Shown: one piece after another, positions 41,816-49,744 of the stretch | Position numbering within the stretch: position 1 is the first letter of the stretch | Layout: the number at the start of each line of letters is the position of its first letter | NCBI RefSeq assembly: GCF_020171925.1 | Contig: NZ_JAIVAR010000002.1 | Location: forward strand, 62,001-126,000 | DNA length: 64,000 bases | Direction of reading: 5' to 3' | Source of the DNA: Rossellomorea aquimaris | GTDB lineage: Bacteria; Bacillota; Bacilli; Bacillales; Bacillaceae_B | Made by a program: the position numbers and the translations under genes | The notes under the pieces: generated by a model | Told to the model about the DNA's origin: nothing | What the model saw: only the letters and a program-made list of their open reading frames with translations | The model's database searches: none

Positions 41816-41831
41816 TGTTCCACGTGAAACA
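41816..41831. other. parS: parS chromosome-partition site
   Basis: TGTTCCACGTGAAACA is an exact match to the 16-bp Spo0J/ParB binding site of Bacillus (consensus TGTTNCACGTGAAACA). ParB loads here and spreads, and condensin follows. Such sites cluster around the replication origin, so this window is probably origin-proximal. It lies in non-coding DNA. Confidence 0.93.
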
Positions 41832-41954
41832 ACCACTTTCCGGAGAATGCATATAAAGGATTCGAAGTAGCAAAATGGACTAGGTATGAAGATCTCCTCA
41901 TTTTTTAGAAAAATTAATCCAATTTCTGTACAAATTTTCTGTAAATTGATATTA

Positions 41955-41971
41955 TGTTAGAAAACATGACA
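41955..41971 (+). promoter_or_regulatory. TnrA/GlnR-type nitrogen box
   Basis: TGTTAGAAAACATGACA fits the consensus TGTNA-N7-TNACA exactly. It lies 22 bases before the ATG of the first gene of the ammonium transporter unit, close behind a TATTAT -10-like box, a place more typical of repression than of activation. Confidence 0.68.
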
Positions 41972-41993
41972 TAAAATTGTTAGGAGAGTTTAC

Positions 41994-42395
41994 ATGAAAA
42001 TCCGTGATGAGTTGAATCGGGAGTTGGACTTTTCTTGTGATGAGCTTATAGAGATGCTTCGGGAGATCAAGGGACTGAAGGAACAGGAAGTCGATGTGTT
42101 GAAGCAGAAGATCAAGGGGTATGAGGATAAACGGAGGGCGGAAGAAGCGTTCTATCAATCGTTGTCGCCTGTGCGAAAATTTTTCGCAGGCAGGGCTCCG
42201 AGTCACCACCAGGCAGTGGAGTATATGGTCCATGTCAAAGAGCGTTTAAAGCAGATCGATGGGATCAAACAGCGAATTGTGCAGATTGACCGTGTCCTAT
42301 CCATTTGCGGTGGTGATGCCTCTGAAGAAACGGTCGAGGTGGCGAGCGGGATCACGGACGATATCATCCAATACAGAAAGGGTCAGGGTGAATAG
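41994..42395 (+). CDS. Hypothetical coiled-coil protein in the amt operon
   Basis: A 133-residue charged helical protein with long coiled-coil-like stretches (LREIKGLKEQEVDVLKQKIKGYEDKRRAEEAF and VKERLKQIDGIKQRIVQID). There is no membrane segment and no PII motif, so it is not GlnK. TTAGGAGAG precedes the ATG. It is separated by a single base from the amt gene and has the nitrogen box in front, so it belongs to the ammonium transport unit. Function unknown. Confidence 0.6.
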   Translation: MKIRDELNRELDFSCDELIEMLREIKGLKEQEVDVLKQKIKGYEDKRRAEEAFYQSLSPVRKFFAGRAPSHHQAVEYMVHVKERLKQIDGIKQRIVQIDRVLSICGGDASEETVEVASGITDDIIQYRKGQGE

Positions 42396-42396
42396 G

Positions 42397-43674
42397 ATGA
42401 CGATTGAGACACTTAATGCTGGGTTGGATACGATTTGGGTTGTCCTTACAGCCGCGATGATCATATTGATGGAGGGTGGTTTCGCCCTTCTTGAAGCAGG
42501 CTTTGTGAGGCATAAAAATAATGTCAATATCATTATGAAGGTGTTCGTCGACATTACGATCGGCGCCCTTTGTTTCTATTTTATCGGGTTCGGGCTCATG
42601 TACGGAACGGACCTACTCGGGATGATCGGGACGAGTGGATTCATGCAGAGGGGGAATCTTGCCCATCTTGATTTTTCCTTTTCGCTTGATACGTTCTGGT
42701 TATTCCAGGCGGCCTTCGTCATTGCGGTTATTTCGATTGTGTCGGGTGCGGTGGCGGAACGGATCAATTTCCGTGCCTACATCCTGTACGCCGTCCTGAT
42801 GACGGCGATCATCTATCCGATCGGCGGACATTGGGTATGGGGAGGCGGCTGGCTCGGTGATCTCGGGATGCTCGACTTCGCCGGTTCCGCCGTCATCCAT
42901 GCGCTCGGAGGCTTCGCGGCGCTGGCGGCAGCGATGTTCATCGGTCCCCGTAAAGGGAAGTTCACCCCTCACGGAACGAGTACGATCGCATTGCCGAGTA
43001 ATCTTCCGCTCGCTTCCGTCGGTGCTTTCCTGCTTTGGTTCGGCTGGTTCGGATTCAATGCGGGAAGTACGCTGAGTGCAACGGATGTGAAAATCGGGCA
43101 TATCGCCGTGGTGACGATGCTGTCGGCCGCATCGGGTGGGGCGGCGACGTTGCTTTATACGCTGTTTCGTTATAAACGGTCGGATGCTTCGGCCGTCATC
43201 AATGGTTCGTTGGCCGGTCTTGTCGGGATCACGGCCGGCTGTGCCTTCGTCAGCAATGATGCAGCCATCTTCATCGGGGCGGTAGCCGGTCTATTGATGC
43301 TGTTTGCTACGGACTGGCTGGAATCAAGAAGAATCGATGATCCGGTCGGTGCCTTCCCGGTCCACGGTGTTTCCGGGATTTGGGGCACGATTGCTGTCGG
43401 TCTGTTTTCAACCGAGAGTGGTCTTTTTTACACAGGGAACTGGGAACTTCTCGGTGTCCAGCTTGTCGGTCTTGTCGTTCTCTGCGTATGGGGCTTCGGC
43501 CTGACCTGGCTCGGGTTATCACTCATCCGCCTTTGGATTCCGGTCCGTTCAACGGAAGAAGAGGAAGAAGTGGGACTCGACATCAGCTATCATGGCGTGC
43601 TTGCGGCCTACCAGGATCATGAATTCATCCATTATGAAAATCAATACATGGAGACGGATGATCGAAAAGGGTAA
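42397..43674 (+). CDS. amt: Ammonium transporter
   Basis: A 425-residue Amt/MEP/Rh family channel with eleven membrane segments. Signatures include DTIWVVLTAAMIILMEGGF at the start, DFAGSAVIHALGGFAALAAA (with the first pore His in VIHALGG) and PVHGVSGIWGTIAVGLFS (second pore His). It carries ammonia across the membrane. ATG 42397 lies directly after the preceding stop with AGGGTG upstream. In B. subtilis amtB (nrgA) is followed by glnK; here no PII gene follows and a coiled-coil protein precedes. Confidence 0.95.
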   Translation: MTIETLNAGLDTIWVVLTAAMIILMEGGFALLEAGFVRHKNNVNIIMKVFVDITIGALCFYFIGFGLMYGTDLLGMIGTSGFMQRGNLAHLDFSFSLDTFWLFQAAFVIAVISIVSGAVAERINFRAYILYAVLMTAIIYPIGGHWVWGGGWLGDLGMLDFAGSAVIHALGGFAALAAAMFIGPRKGKFTPHGTSTIALPSNLPLASVGAFLLWFGWFGFNAGSTLSATDVKIGHIAVVTMLSAASGGAATLLYTLFRYKRSDASAVINGSLAGLVGITAGCAFVSNDAAIFIGAVAGLLMLFATDWLESRRIDDPVGAFPVHGVSGIWGTIAVGLFSTESGLFYTGNWELLGVQLVGLVVLCVWGFGLTWLGLSLIRLWIPVRSTEEEEEVGLDISYHGVLAAYQDHEFIHYENQYMETDDRKG

Positions 43675-43744
43675 AAAAACAATATTGATATAATAATAGC
43701 GTTGAATGGAAACAGGATGCAGATCCATTTCCATCTCCTTTGAG

Positions 43745-43782
43745 CCTCCCCTGATGCAGCCGTCGGGGGAGGTTTCATTTTT
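43745..43782 (+). terminator. Terminator after amt
   Basis: CCTCCCC (43745-43751) pairs with GGGGAGG (43766-43772), followed by TTTCATTTTT. Confidence 0.8.
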
Positions 43783-44077
43783 GACGGGAAGACCCGTGAA
43801 AGTGAGGTCCCTCAAGGAATCATCGGAATTATCAGATAGTTCAGGGATCTCGTCCAGAATCATGTGGAAAAGACTTACCCCTTTTTTATAAGCTTTAAAT
43901 AGTTTATAATTATCAGATAACAGTAGATATTTTCCACCATAAATTATTATAATAGACTATGGTATCTTCAGTGTTGAGACAGAAATATGTGTTCCTGGAG
44001 TGACGCCTTGCTTTTTGTGACATCTAAGCAGGACGCCTGCTCTCTTTTAGAAAATATAAAAAGTAAGGAAGGTTATC
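43783..44077. other. Intergenic region with mqo promoter and leader hairpin
   Basis: About 295 bases without a gene. A TATAAT box is at 43948-43953. A small hairpin AGCAGG-ACG-CCTGCT (44027-44041) followed by CTCTTTT lies 37 bases before the mqo start and could act as an attenuator. AAGGAAGG is the ribosome site. Confidence 0.5.
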
Positions 44078-45580
44078 ATGAGCAGCATACAGAAGAAAAC
44101 AGACGTTATCTTAATCGGTGCAGGAGTCATGAGTGCGACGTTGGGGTCATTATTGAAAGAGTTGGCTCCAGAGTGGGAAATCAATGTATTCGAGAAACTC
44201 GGTGAACCGGGCGAGGAAAGCTCGAACGAATGGAACAATGCTGGCACGGGTCATGCGGCGTTATGTGAGCTTAACTATACATCTGAAAAGCCAGACGGCT
44301 CCATCGACATCTCTAAAGCAGTCAAAGTGAATGAACAATTTCAAGTATCAAGGCAATTCTGGTCACATCTTGTCAAAAGCAATCTCATCCGCAATCCACA
44401 GGATTTCATCATGCCACTCCCTCATATGAGCCTGGTCCAAGGTGAAGAAAATGTGGCGTTTTTGAAAAAACGATTGGAAGCGCTGTCAGCTAGTCCGTTA
44501 TTCGAGGGCATGGAATTCTCGGATGATCCGGAGAAATTGAAGGAATGGATCCCGCTCATCATGGAAGGGCGTACGACGAATGAACCGATTGCGGCTACCA
44601 AAATCGATTCCGGAACGGACGTGAACTTCGGCGGACTGACACGGATGTTATTTGACCATCTCGAGAGTCAAGGCGTACAGATGAATTATAGACACAGTGT
44701 CGAAGGCATCAAGCGCACGGCGGATGGTTCATGGGAAGTAAAGGTCCATGATCTTGATAACGGCAGGATCGAAACCCACACGGCGAAGTTCATCTTCATC
44801 GGAGGCGGTGGAGGAAGCCTGCACCTGCTCCAGAAGACAGGGATCCCTGAATCGAAGCAGATCGGGGGCTTCCCGGTCAGCGGACTATTCATGGTGTGCA
44901 ACAACCCGGACGTCGTGGCGCAGCATCATGCGAAGGTCTACGGAAAAGCGAAGGTCGGCGCACCACCTATGTCCGTCCCGCATCTTGATACACGATTCAT
45001 CGATAATAAAAAATCTCTCTTATTCGGTCCGTTCGCCGGATTCTCGCCGAAGTTCCTGAAGACGGGATCGAACCTTGACCTGATTACATCGGTGAAGCCG
45101 AATAATGTCTTTACGATGCTTGCAGCCGGTGCCAAGAACATGTCACTGACCAAGTATTTGATTCAGCAAGTGCTTTTATCGAAAGAACAGCGCATGGAAG
45201 AACTGCGCGAGTTCATCCCGAATGCGAAAGCTGAGGATTGGGACCTAGTCGTGGCCGGCCAGCGTGTGCAGGTCATCAAGGACACCGAAGACGGAGGAAA
45301 AGGTACGCTCCAATTCGGTACAGAGGTCGTCAGTTCGGAGGATGGCTCGGTCGCTGCCCTTCTCGGTGCATCACCGGGTGCGTCAACGGCTGTCAACGTC
45401 ATGCTCGAAGTACTGGAAAAATGCTTCCCGCAGCATATGAATGAGTGGGAACAGAAGATCAAGGAAATGATCCCATCATACGGGATCAAACTTTCCGAAA
45501 ACCCTGAGCTCTTCAAGGAAATCCACGCCTCCACGGCGAGGACGCTCGGGCTGATCGAAAAAGAAGAAGCTTATTGCTGA
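44078..45580 (+). CDS. mqo: Malate:quinone oxidoreductase
   Basis: A 500-residue FAD-dependent peripheral membrane enzyme that oxidises malate to oxaloacetate and passes electrons to menaquinone, bypassing NAD-malate dehydrogenase. The FAD-binding start is [43 protein letters not shown] is the family signature, and the C-terminus has [24 protein letters not shown]. Length fits the family exactly. AAGGAAGG precedes the ATG. It is a single-gene unit ended by a strong terminator. Confidence 0.96.
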   Translation: MSSIQKKTDVILIGAGVMSATLGSLLKELAPEWEINVFEKLGEPGEESSNEWNNAGTGHAALCELNYTSEKPDGSIDISKAVKVNEQFQVSRQFWSHLVKSNLIRNPQDFIMPLPHMSLVQGEENVAFLKKRLEALSASPLFEGMEFSDDPEKLKEWIPLIMEGRTTNEPIAATKIDSGTDVNFGGLTRMLFDHLESQGVQMNYRHSVEGIKRTADGSWEVKVHDLDNGRIETHTAKFIFIGGGGGSLHLLQKTGIPESKQIGGFPVSGLFMVCNNPDVVAQHHAKVYGKAKVGAPPMSVPHLDTRFIDNKKSLLFGPFAGFSPKFLKTGSNLDLITSVKPNNVFTMLAAGAKNMSLTKYLIQQVLLSKEQRMEELREFIPNAKAEDWDLVVAGQRVQVIKDTEDGGKGTLQFGTEVVSSEDGSVAALLGASPGASTAVNVMLEVLEKCFPQHMNEWEQKIKEMIPSYGIKLSENPELFKEIHASTARTLGLIEKEEAYC

Positions 45581-45615
45581 AATAAAGATGATCCCGGTAT
45601 TCCGGGAAGTTGATT

Positions 45616-45658
45616 AAAAAAGAACCTTTGATCCATGGTCAGATCAAAGGTTCTTTTT
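45616..45658 (+). terminator. Terminator after mqo
   Basis: AAGAACCTTTGATC and GATCAAAGGTTCTT form a perfect 14-bp stem flanked by A and T runs. Confidence 0.9.
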
Positions 45659-45695
45659 CATACCGCTACCCCTGAAAGGAGAGGTGAACGATCAG

Positions 45696-46901
45696 ATGAA
45701 ACCAGAATCGTATTTTTCAAAAGAGATCAAACCGGCTTTGGAGAACGAACCGCCGGGCGAATGGCTTCCGAAGATCCCGGACGGGTGCATCCGGCTCAGC
45801 TCGGGCTATCCCGATCGGGGTCTTGTCCCTGTTGATGGGGTGAAGGAAGCCGTCGCAGAGCTTCTGGACGAAGAGAAGGATTTGCCCTTTCACTATATCG
45901 GAAGCAGGAAAATGGAGGAGTTGAGCGTGTTCCTGCAGCAGCTGATGAATGGATGCTCCGTGTCAGTAAACGACGAGGAAATGCTGATCACATCGGGTGC
46001 GTGCCAGGCAATCGACCTGATTGCCAGGGTCCTCGTTGACGATGAGACCGTCGTCGCCCTTGAGTCACCTACGTATATGGAGGCCCTTGAAATCTTTCAG
46101 AACTATACGAAGCACTTCATTTCTGTCGAAGTCGATGAGCATGGACTCCGGACCGACCGGCTGGAAGAAGTGTTGAAGGATCGCAGGAGGAATGGCGAGA
46201 CGCTTCCGAAGGTCCTGTATACGATTCCCTCATTCCAGAATCCGACGGGCACGACGATGACGGAGGAACGGCGCGACCACATCATCCGGCTCGCGGAAGA
46301 GTATGACTTCCTGATCATTGAGGACGATGCGTATGGAAATGTTTATTTTGAAAAGGGCATGGTCCCTCTGAAAAGTAGGGGTGGTGACCGGGTACTCTAT
46401 GTCGGATCGCTTTCGAAGGTCGTCGCGCCCGGTCTCCGGATCGGATGGATCGCGGCTCGTCCTGAATTCATCCGTGCACTTTCCTGGTTCAAGAAGGACC
46501 TCGGCCATCCCTTTGCCCAGGCGAGCGTGGCTGCATTTCTAGGCATGTCAGATCTAGACGGGCATTTCGCTTCGTTGAGGAAGGTATATAAGGAGAAATG
46601 CCGGTTAATGCTTTCTGAATTGAAGAGGGAGCTGCCTTCTGAGGTGAGCTGGTATGTACCCGAAGGCGGTTATTTTGTCTGGGTCAGGGTGCCGGGGGTC
46701 GATACGTCTGGAATGCTGCCGGCGGCGTTATCCGAAGGCGTTTCTTATGTCCCGGGAAAATATTTCTTTTTGGACCGGGAAGAAGGAATCGAGTATCTCC
46801 GTCTATCGTTCAGCTATGCGAGCAAGCAGGACATCGTGGAAGGCGTCCAGCGGTTGGGTCGGGTGGTGGAGGCTGCGGTTGGTTTTGAAGGTGGGAAGTG
46901 A
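45696..46901 (+). CDS. PLP-dependent aminotransferase (class I, 2-aminoadipate/MocR-like catalytic domain)
   Basis: A 401-residue fold-type I aminotransferase. Motifs are LITSGACQAIDLIARVL, TIPSFQNPTGTTM (Asn ligand), DFLIIEDDAYG (Asp to pyridine N) and the PLP lysine in YVGSLSKVVAPGLRIGW. It lacks the N-terminal GntR domain of MocR regulators and so acts as an enzyme, of the 2-aminoadipate/aromatic aminotransferase type. ATG 45696 is set by AGGTGA eight bases upstream; GTG 45684 is too close to the ribosome site. The C-terminal residues run into a G/T-rich stretch. Confidence 0.9.
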   Translation: MKPESYFSKEIKPALENEPPGEWLPKIPDGCIRLSSGYPDRGLVPVDGVKEAVAELLDEEKDLPFHYIGSRKMEELSVFLQQLMNGCSVSVNDEEMLITSGACQAIDLIARVLVDDETVVALESPTYMEALEIFQNYTKHFISVEVDEHGLRTDRLEEVLKDRRRNGETLPKVLYTIPSFQNPTGTTMTEERRDHIIRLAEEYDFLIIEDDAYGNVYFEKGMVPLKSRGGDRVLYVGSLSKVVAPGLRIGWIAARPEFIRALSWFKKDLGHPFAQASVAAFLGMSDLDGHFASLRKVYKEKCRLMLSELKRELPSEVSWYVPEGGYFVWVRVPGVDTSGMLPAALSEGVSYVPGKYFFLDREEGIEYLRLSFSYASKQDIVEGVQRLGRVVEAAVGFEGGK

Positions 46902-46939
46902 GAGATGGTTTTGATGTGACGTGAGGATAGGTTGTGGCG

Positions 46940-46970
46940 AAGGCATTCATGGGGGTGGATGCCTTTTTTT
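46940..46970 (+). terminator. Terminator after the aminotransferase gene
   Basis: AAGGCAT (46940-46946) pairs with ATGCCTT (46959-46965), followed by seven T. Confidence 0.75.
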
Positions 46971-47440
46971 GTTGTGGGTGGGTGTTTTGCGTTGGGTTTG
47001 GAAGTAGTGTGCGGGGCTGGGGGACGGTTTTGTATTGGAATGGGGTGGTTTGTCCCAATAAAGTTGGTAAGATGGTGCTTTTTTCATGGTGAAGAGGGTG
47101 GGTTGCCCGGTTTTGATAAGCGAGGGGGTGGGGATGTACTCCGTTTCGGGGATTTATGATCCTAATTTGGAATATATGCTCCTAATCTGACATTTATGCT
47201 CCAATTACGGAATATATGCTCCCAATCTAAGATTTATGCTCCTATTTCCAATTATATGCTCTATTAAGAATGATTCTAATTAAAAAGAACGAGGTTCGTT
47301 CGAAGCTCGCGTAAGGTAAAAGCAAGTGGACAGGCAAAAAAGAGACACCACCAATGAAACCAAGGATCAATAACCAGACCGGACCCATTCAATCCCAATC
47401 CGCTCCGATCTAAGCCAATCCAAGCGCAAGCTCATCAAGC
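46971..47440. other. Convergent intergenic region with strand-asymmetric arms
   Basis: About 470 bases between two converging genes. From 46971 to 47150 the plus strand is very rich in G and T; then comes the 20-bp array; from about 47340 the plus strand is very rich in C and A, continuing into the 3' end of the FadR-like gene. No gene is seen. Confidence 0.7.
47155..47274. repeat. 20-bp periodic array (TATGCTCC type)
   Basis: Core TATGCTCC (first unit TATGATCC) starts at 47155, 47175, 47195, 47215, 47235 and 47255, an exact 20-bp period. The variable halves alternate between GGAATA-like and CATT/GATT-like endings, a 40-bp super-period. G/T-rich DNA (46971-47150) lies left and C/A-rich DNA (47340-47540) right. 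Confidence 0.88.
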
Positions 47441-48217
47441 CTAACCAAGCCCATTAACCCCATACAAGCCCATCAATCCAATCCCATACCATCCAAGCCT
47501 AAATCCTCCAAACCTATCCCCTCCACTCTCATCCAACACCCTCATCCAACACCCAAACCCCCGCAGCACCCATTCCCCCATCATCGCTCGGACCGTAGCT
47601 TCTGCGGCAGATTCGTCCCCGCGCAGGGCTGCGTCCAGGAGCTTGTCGTAATAGGAACGGGCGGCATCCCGGTTGGAGGGATCGAGGAAATAGGTACCCG
47701 CGACTTTGTGATAGATTTGGCTGCAGCTGTTATGGATGAGCTGGTAGATGGGGTTCGAGGTCAGTTTAGCCGTGCCGGTTTGCAGGCGCCAGTCGAATGC
47801 TGCATAGGCTTCCGGTTCGTCTTCAAGCTCTTCTATTCCGACGAAGAGGGCGATGACCCGTAATTGCTGGCGCTTGACGGCGTCCCTCATGATTGCCGGC
47901 ATCAGGGATACTCTGAGTTCGAGCATGTGCTCGATGAATTCATCGGGTATGACTTCGTGATGCTCGAGGATGTTGGCGATGGTCATGATGTTTCCTTGCT
48001 TCCAGTAGTCATTGACGACGGCGGGAGCGCCTTTCTGGATGGTGATCCAGCCTTCTTTTTCCAGGCGCTGCAAGGCCTCTCGGATGGTGGGCCTTTCCAC
48101 TTGGAAGCGTAAGGCCAGCTCCCTTTCCTGTGGGAGGGTTTCATGGATGCGCCTGGTTCCGTTCAGGATGGACCGGATGATTTGTTTGCCGACGACTTCA
48201 GAGGCACGTTCTTTCAT
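47441..48217 (-). CDS. FadR/GntR-family transcriptional regulator
   Basis: A 258-residue regulator. The N-terminal winged helix reads ERASEVVGKQIIRSILNG, then LPQERELALRFQVERPTIREALQRLEKEGWI. The C-terminal all-helical effector domain (residues 80-225) resembles the FadR/FCD type that binds acyl-CoA or organic acids. ATG 48217 is chosen because GGAG lies nine bases upstream; ATG 48226 is too close. The last ~40 residues are a Gly/Trp/Leu-rich tail encoded by G/T-rich DNA (minus strand) and look like an extension past the natural end. Target unknown. Confidence 0.85.
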   Translation of the reverse strand: MKERASEVVGKQIIRSILNGTRRIHETLPQERELALRFQVERPTIREALQRLEKEGWITIQKGAPAVVNDYWKQGNIMTIANILEHHEVIPDEFIEHMLELRVSLMPAIMRDAVKRQQLRVIALFVGIEELEDEPEAYAAFDWRLQTGTAKLTSNPIYQLIHNSCSQIYHKVAGTYFLDPSNRDAARSYYDKLLDAALRGDESAAEATVRAMMGEWVLRGFGCWMRVLDESGGDRFGGFRLGWYGIGLMGLYGVNGLG

Positions 48218-48457
48218 GATTGGCATCTCCTCTCTCTATGAGCACGGTACCATCATTATATGGTTGAAGCAGGATACTTTTGCCCACTACTTTCTGAAAA
48301 AAATAGTGACTGTCCCGATTAGTACTAGTAGATGATCCTTTTTCTGGTGTGACTGTTTGCGTGAGAGTGACAACCGAGGGGCTTTAACGTGCAGCGGCAA
48401 CGGTCATGGTGCCGAATTGGTTGGAATCTATTTTTTAAAAAAAGAAGGTGCGAAGGT
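48218..48457. other. Intergenic region, no gene recognised
   Basis: About 240 bases between the FadR-like start and the MHYT/EAL remnant. It contains both promoters but no hairpin, repeat or gene that I can support. Confidence 0.4.
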
Positions 48458-48705
48458 ATGTTCTTTTTACAGGTAACGATCCTGCAAGGGGACTATTCGT
48501 TCCCGATGGTGGCCTTGTCGGTTGTGATTGCCACCTGTGTTTCGTATACGTCGCTTTCCATGAATGGAGACCGGTCAAGTTCATCACGAAGATGATCGAA
48601 CATCCCCAGATTCAAGGCTATTTCTACTCCGCACCGCTACCCGAGGCTGATTTGACGGCTTGGCTGGAGGGAAGGACGCTTGACGCACATGTCATCTTCC
48701 CCTGA
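48458..48705 (+). pseudogene. Deletion remnant of a MHYT ... EAL signalling protein
   Basis: ATG 48458 (GAAGG upstream) opens a frame reading FLQVTILQGDYSFPMVALSV and IATCVSYTSLSM, the start of a MHYT membrane sensor domain. Near 48580 the reading frame changes, and the next frame reads FITKMIEHPQIQGYFYSAPLP plus a short tail to the stop at 48705, which is the typical C-terminal end of an EAL (c-di-GMP phosphodiesterase) domain (GYxxSxPLP). So a large MHYT-(GGDEF)-EAL gene has lost its middle, out of frame, leaving about 40 residues at each end. No product with function is expected. Confidence 0.72.
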
Positions 48706-48732
48706 ATACAATGGGGTAAAAAAGAACAGGGG

Positions 48733-49362
48733 ATGATCGAGGTGCCGATTTCTTTTCCCGTCAGGATCAACACGAGGGTCGTAAGCAATGGATCGAATCA
48801 GACGGTCTATTACCCGAAGGTCGTGGAGATGCAGAATCGTGAACTTCAGCGATCCATCAACCATAGCCTCGTCCATGAAACCGAGGGGCTGATCAAGGAG
48901 CAGGTCGGCAACATGCCTTCGACCGTGGCTGAAATGCTCGGATCCTATGAAGTGAAAACGAATGAGCGCAACGTCCTGAGCGTCTCTTTATCGAACTACA
49001 CGTATCATGAACATGCAGCGCACGGCATGACGTATATCAAGTCATTGACCTTTGACCTTGAAAAAGGGAAAAGGTGCTCGCTGAAAGATCTGTTCAATCC
49101 CGGAAGCGACTACGTTGGCAGGATTTCAGAATTGGTCGCACTGCAAATAAAGGAGCGGGACGTCCCGCTCCTCGGTGAATTCACCGGCATCCGTCCCGAC
49201 CAGGATTTTTATCTGGCGGACAAGGCGCTTGTGATTTATTTTCAACTGTATGAGATCACGCCGTATGTGGTCGGCTTCCCGATGTTTCCGATTTCTGTTT
49301 ACAGCCTGCAGGATCTCATCGAGGAAAGCGGCCCGCTTGGACGTATGGCCGTCAATCAGTAA
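48733..49362 (+). CDS. DUF3298/DUF4163-like protein without signal peptide
   Basis: A 209-residue protein related to the extracellular domain of RsiV and the N-terminal part of PdaC: it has the paired beta/alpha layout, Y-H-E-H-A-A-H-G-M-T near residue 93, FDLEKGKRCSLKDLF and a C-terminal FQLYEITPYVVGFPMFPI, the DUF3298 hallmark. Unlike those proteins it has no membrane anchor or signal peptide, so it should be cytosolic. AGGGG abuts ATG 48733; GTG 48742 is an alternative start. A terminator follows. RsiV relatives bind lysozyme; such a role here is not supported. Confidence 0.78.
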   Translation: MIEVPISFPVRINTRVVSNGSNQTVYYPKVVEMQNRELQRSINHSLVHETEGLIKEQVGNMPSTVAEMLGSYEVKTNERNVLSVSLSNYTYHEHAAHGMTYIKSLTFDLEKGKRCSLKDLFNPGSDYVGRISELVALQIKERDVPLLGEFTGIRPDQDFYLADKALVIYFQLYEITPYVVGFPMFPISVYSLQDLIEESGPLGRMAVNQ

Positions 49363-49364
49363 GG

Positions 49365-49393
49365 AACCGCGGGGGATGCTCCGCGGTTTTTTT
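49365..49393 (+). terminator. Terminator after the DUF3298-like gene
   Basis: AACCGCGG (49365-49372) pairs with CCGCGGTT (49381-49388), followed by a T-run. Confidence 0.85.
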
Positions 49394-49583
49394 AGTGGTG
49401 TCGGGGTGTTTGCCTATCGGATGTGGCTGCTTGGCTTGTGCGGGTGGAATCGTCTAGTTTTGGTCGTTAGTTGGCGTTTTTTATGAAAAAATGTCTGTTT
49501 TCGACTTGAAACCGTGATTTTTTGTGACAATCCACTTGTGTGGGGCTGATTTGAGGGGTCGGAACGGTCTGTAAGAGAGGATA

Positions 49584-49677
49584 TTATCAAAACGGAAGGT
49601 TTTTTTATCAAAAATAGAATTATATTATCAAAAACGGCTACCTTATTATCAAAAATCCAATTATATTATCAAAACCG
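49584..49677. repeat. 20/21-bp periodic array (TTATCAAAA type)
   Basis: Core TTATCAAAA starts at 49584, 49605, 49625, 49646 and 49666, alternating 21- and 20-base steps. Variable halves alternate (CGG-rich, then AATTATA-rich). G/T-rich DNA (49395-49560) precedes and C-rich DNA (49678-49710) follows. Confidence 0.85.
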
Positions 49678-49710
49678 AAACCTGCCGTCCGCCGACTCAT
49701 CAGTCCCACT

Positions 49711-49741
49711 AAAAAACGGAGGCCTCAACAGGCCTCCGTCC
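49711..49741 (-). terminator. Terminator of the minus-strand oxidoreductase gene
   Basis: ACGGAGGCCT (49716-49725) and AGGCCTCCGT (49730-49739) pair around CAAC; on the minus strand a TTTTTT run follows. Confidence 0.88.
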
Positions 49742-49744
49742 CGA

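Larger units (their letters stand above)
41691..41993. other. Intergenic region with parS and nitrogen-control box
   Basis: About 300 non-coding bases. A weak hairpin with T-run (AAAGCG/CGCTTT, near 41695-41735) may end the small gene. The region then holds parS (41816-41831) and a TnrA/GlnR-type box (41955-41971) with the promoter of the ammonium-transport operon. Confidence 0.7.
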
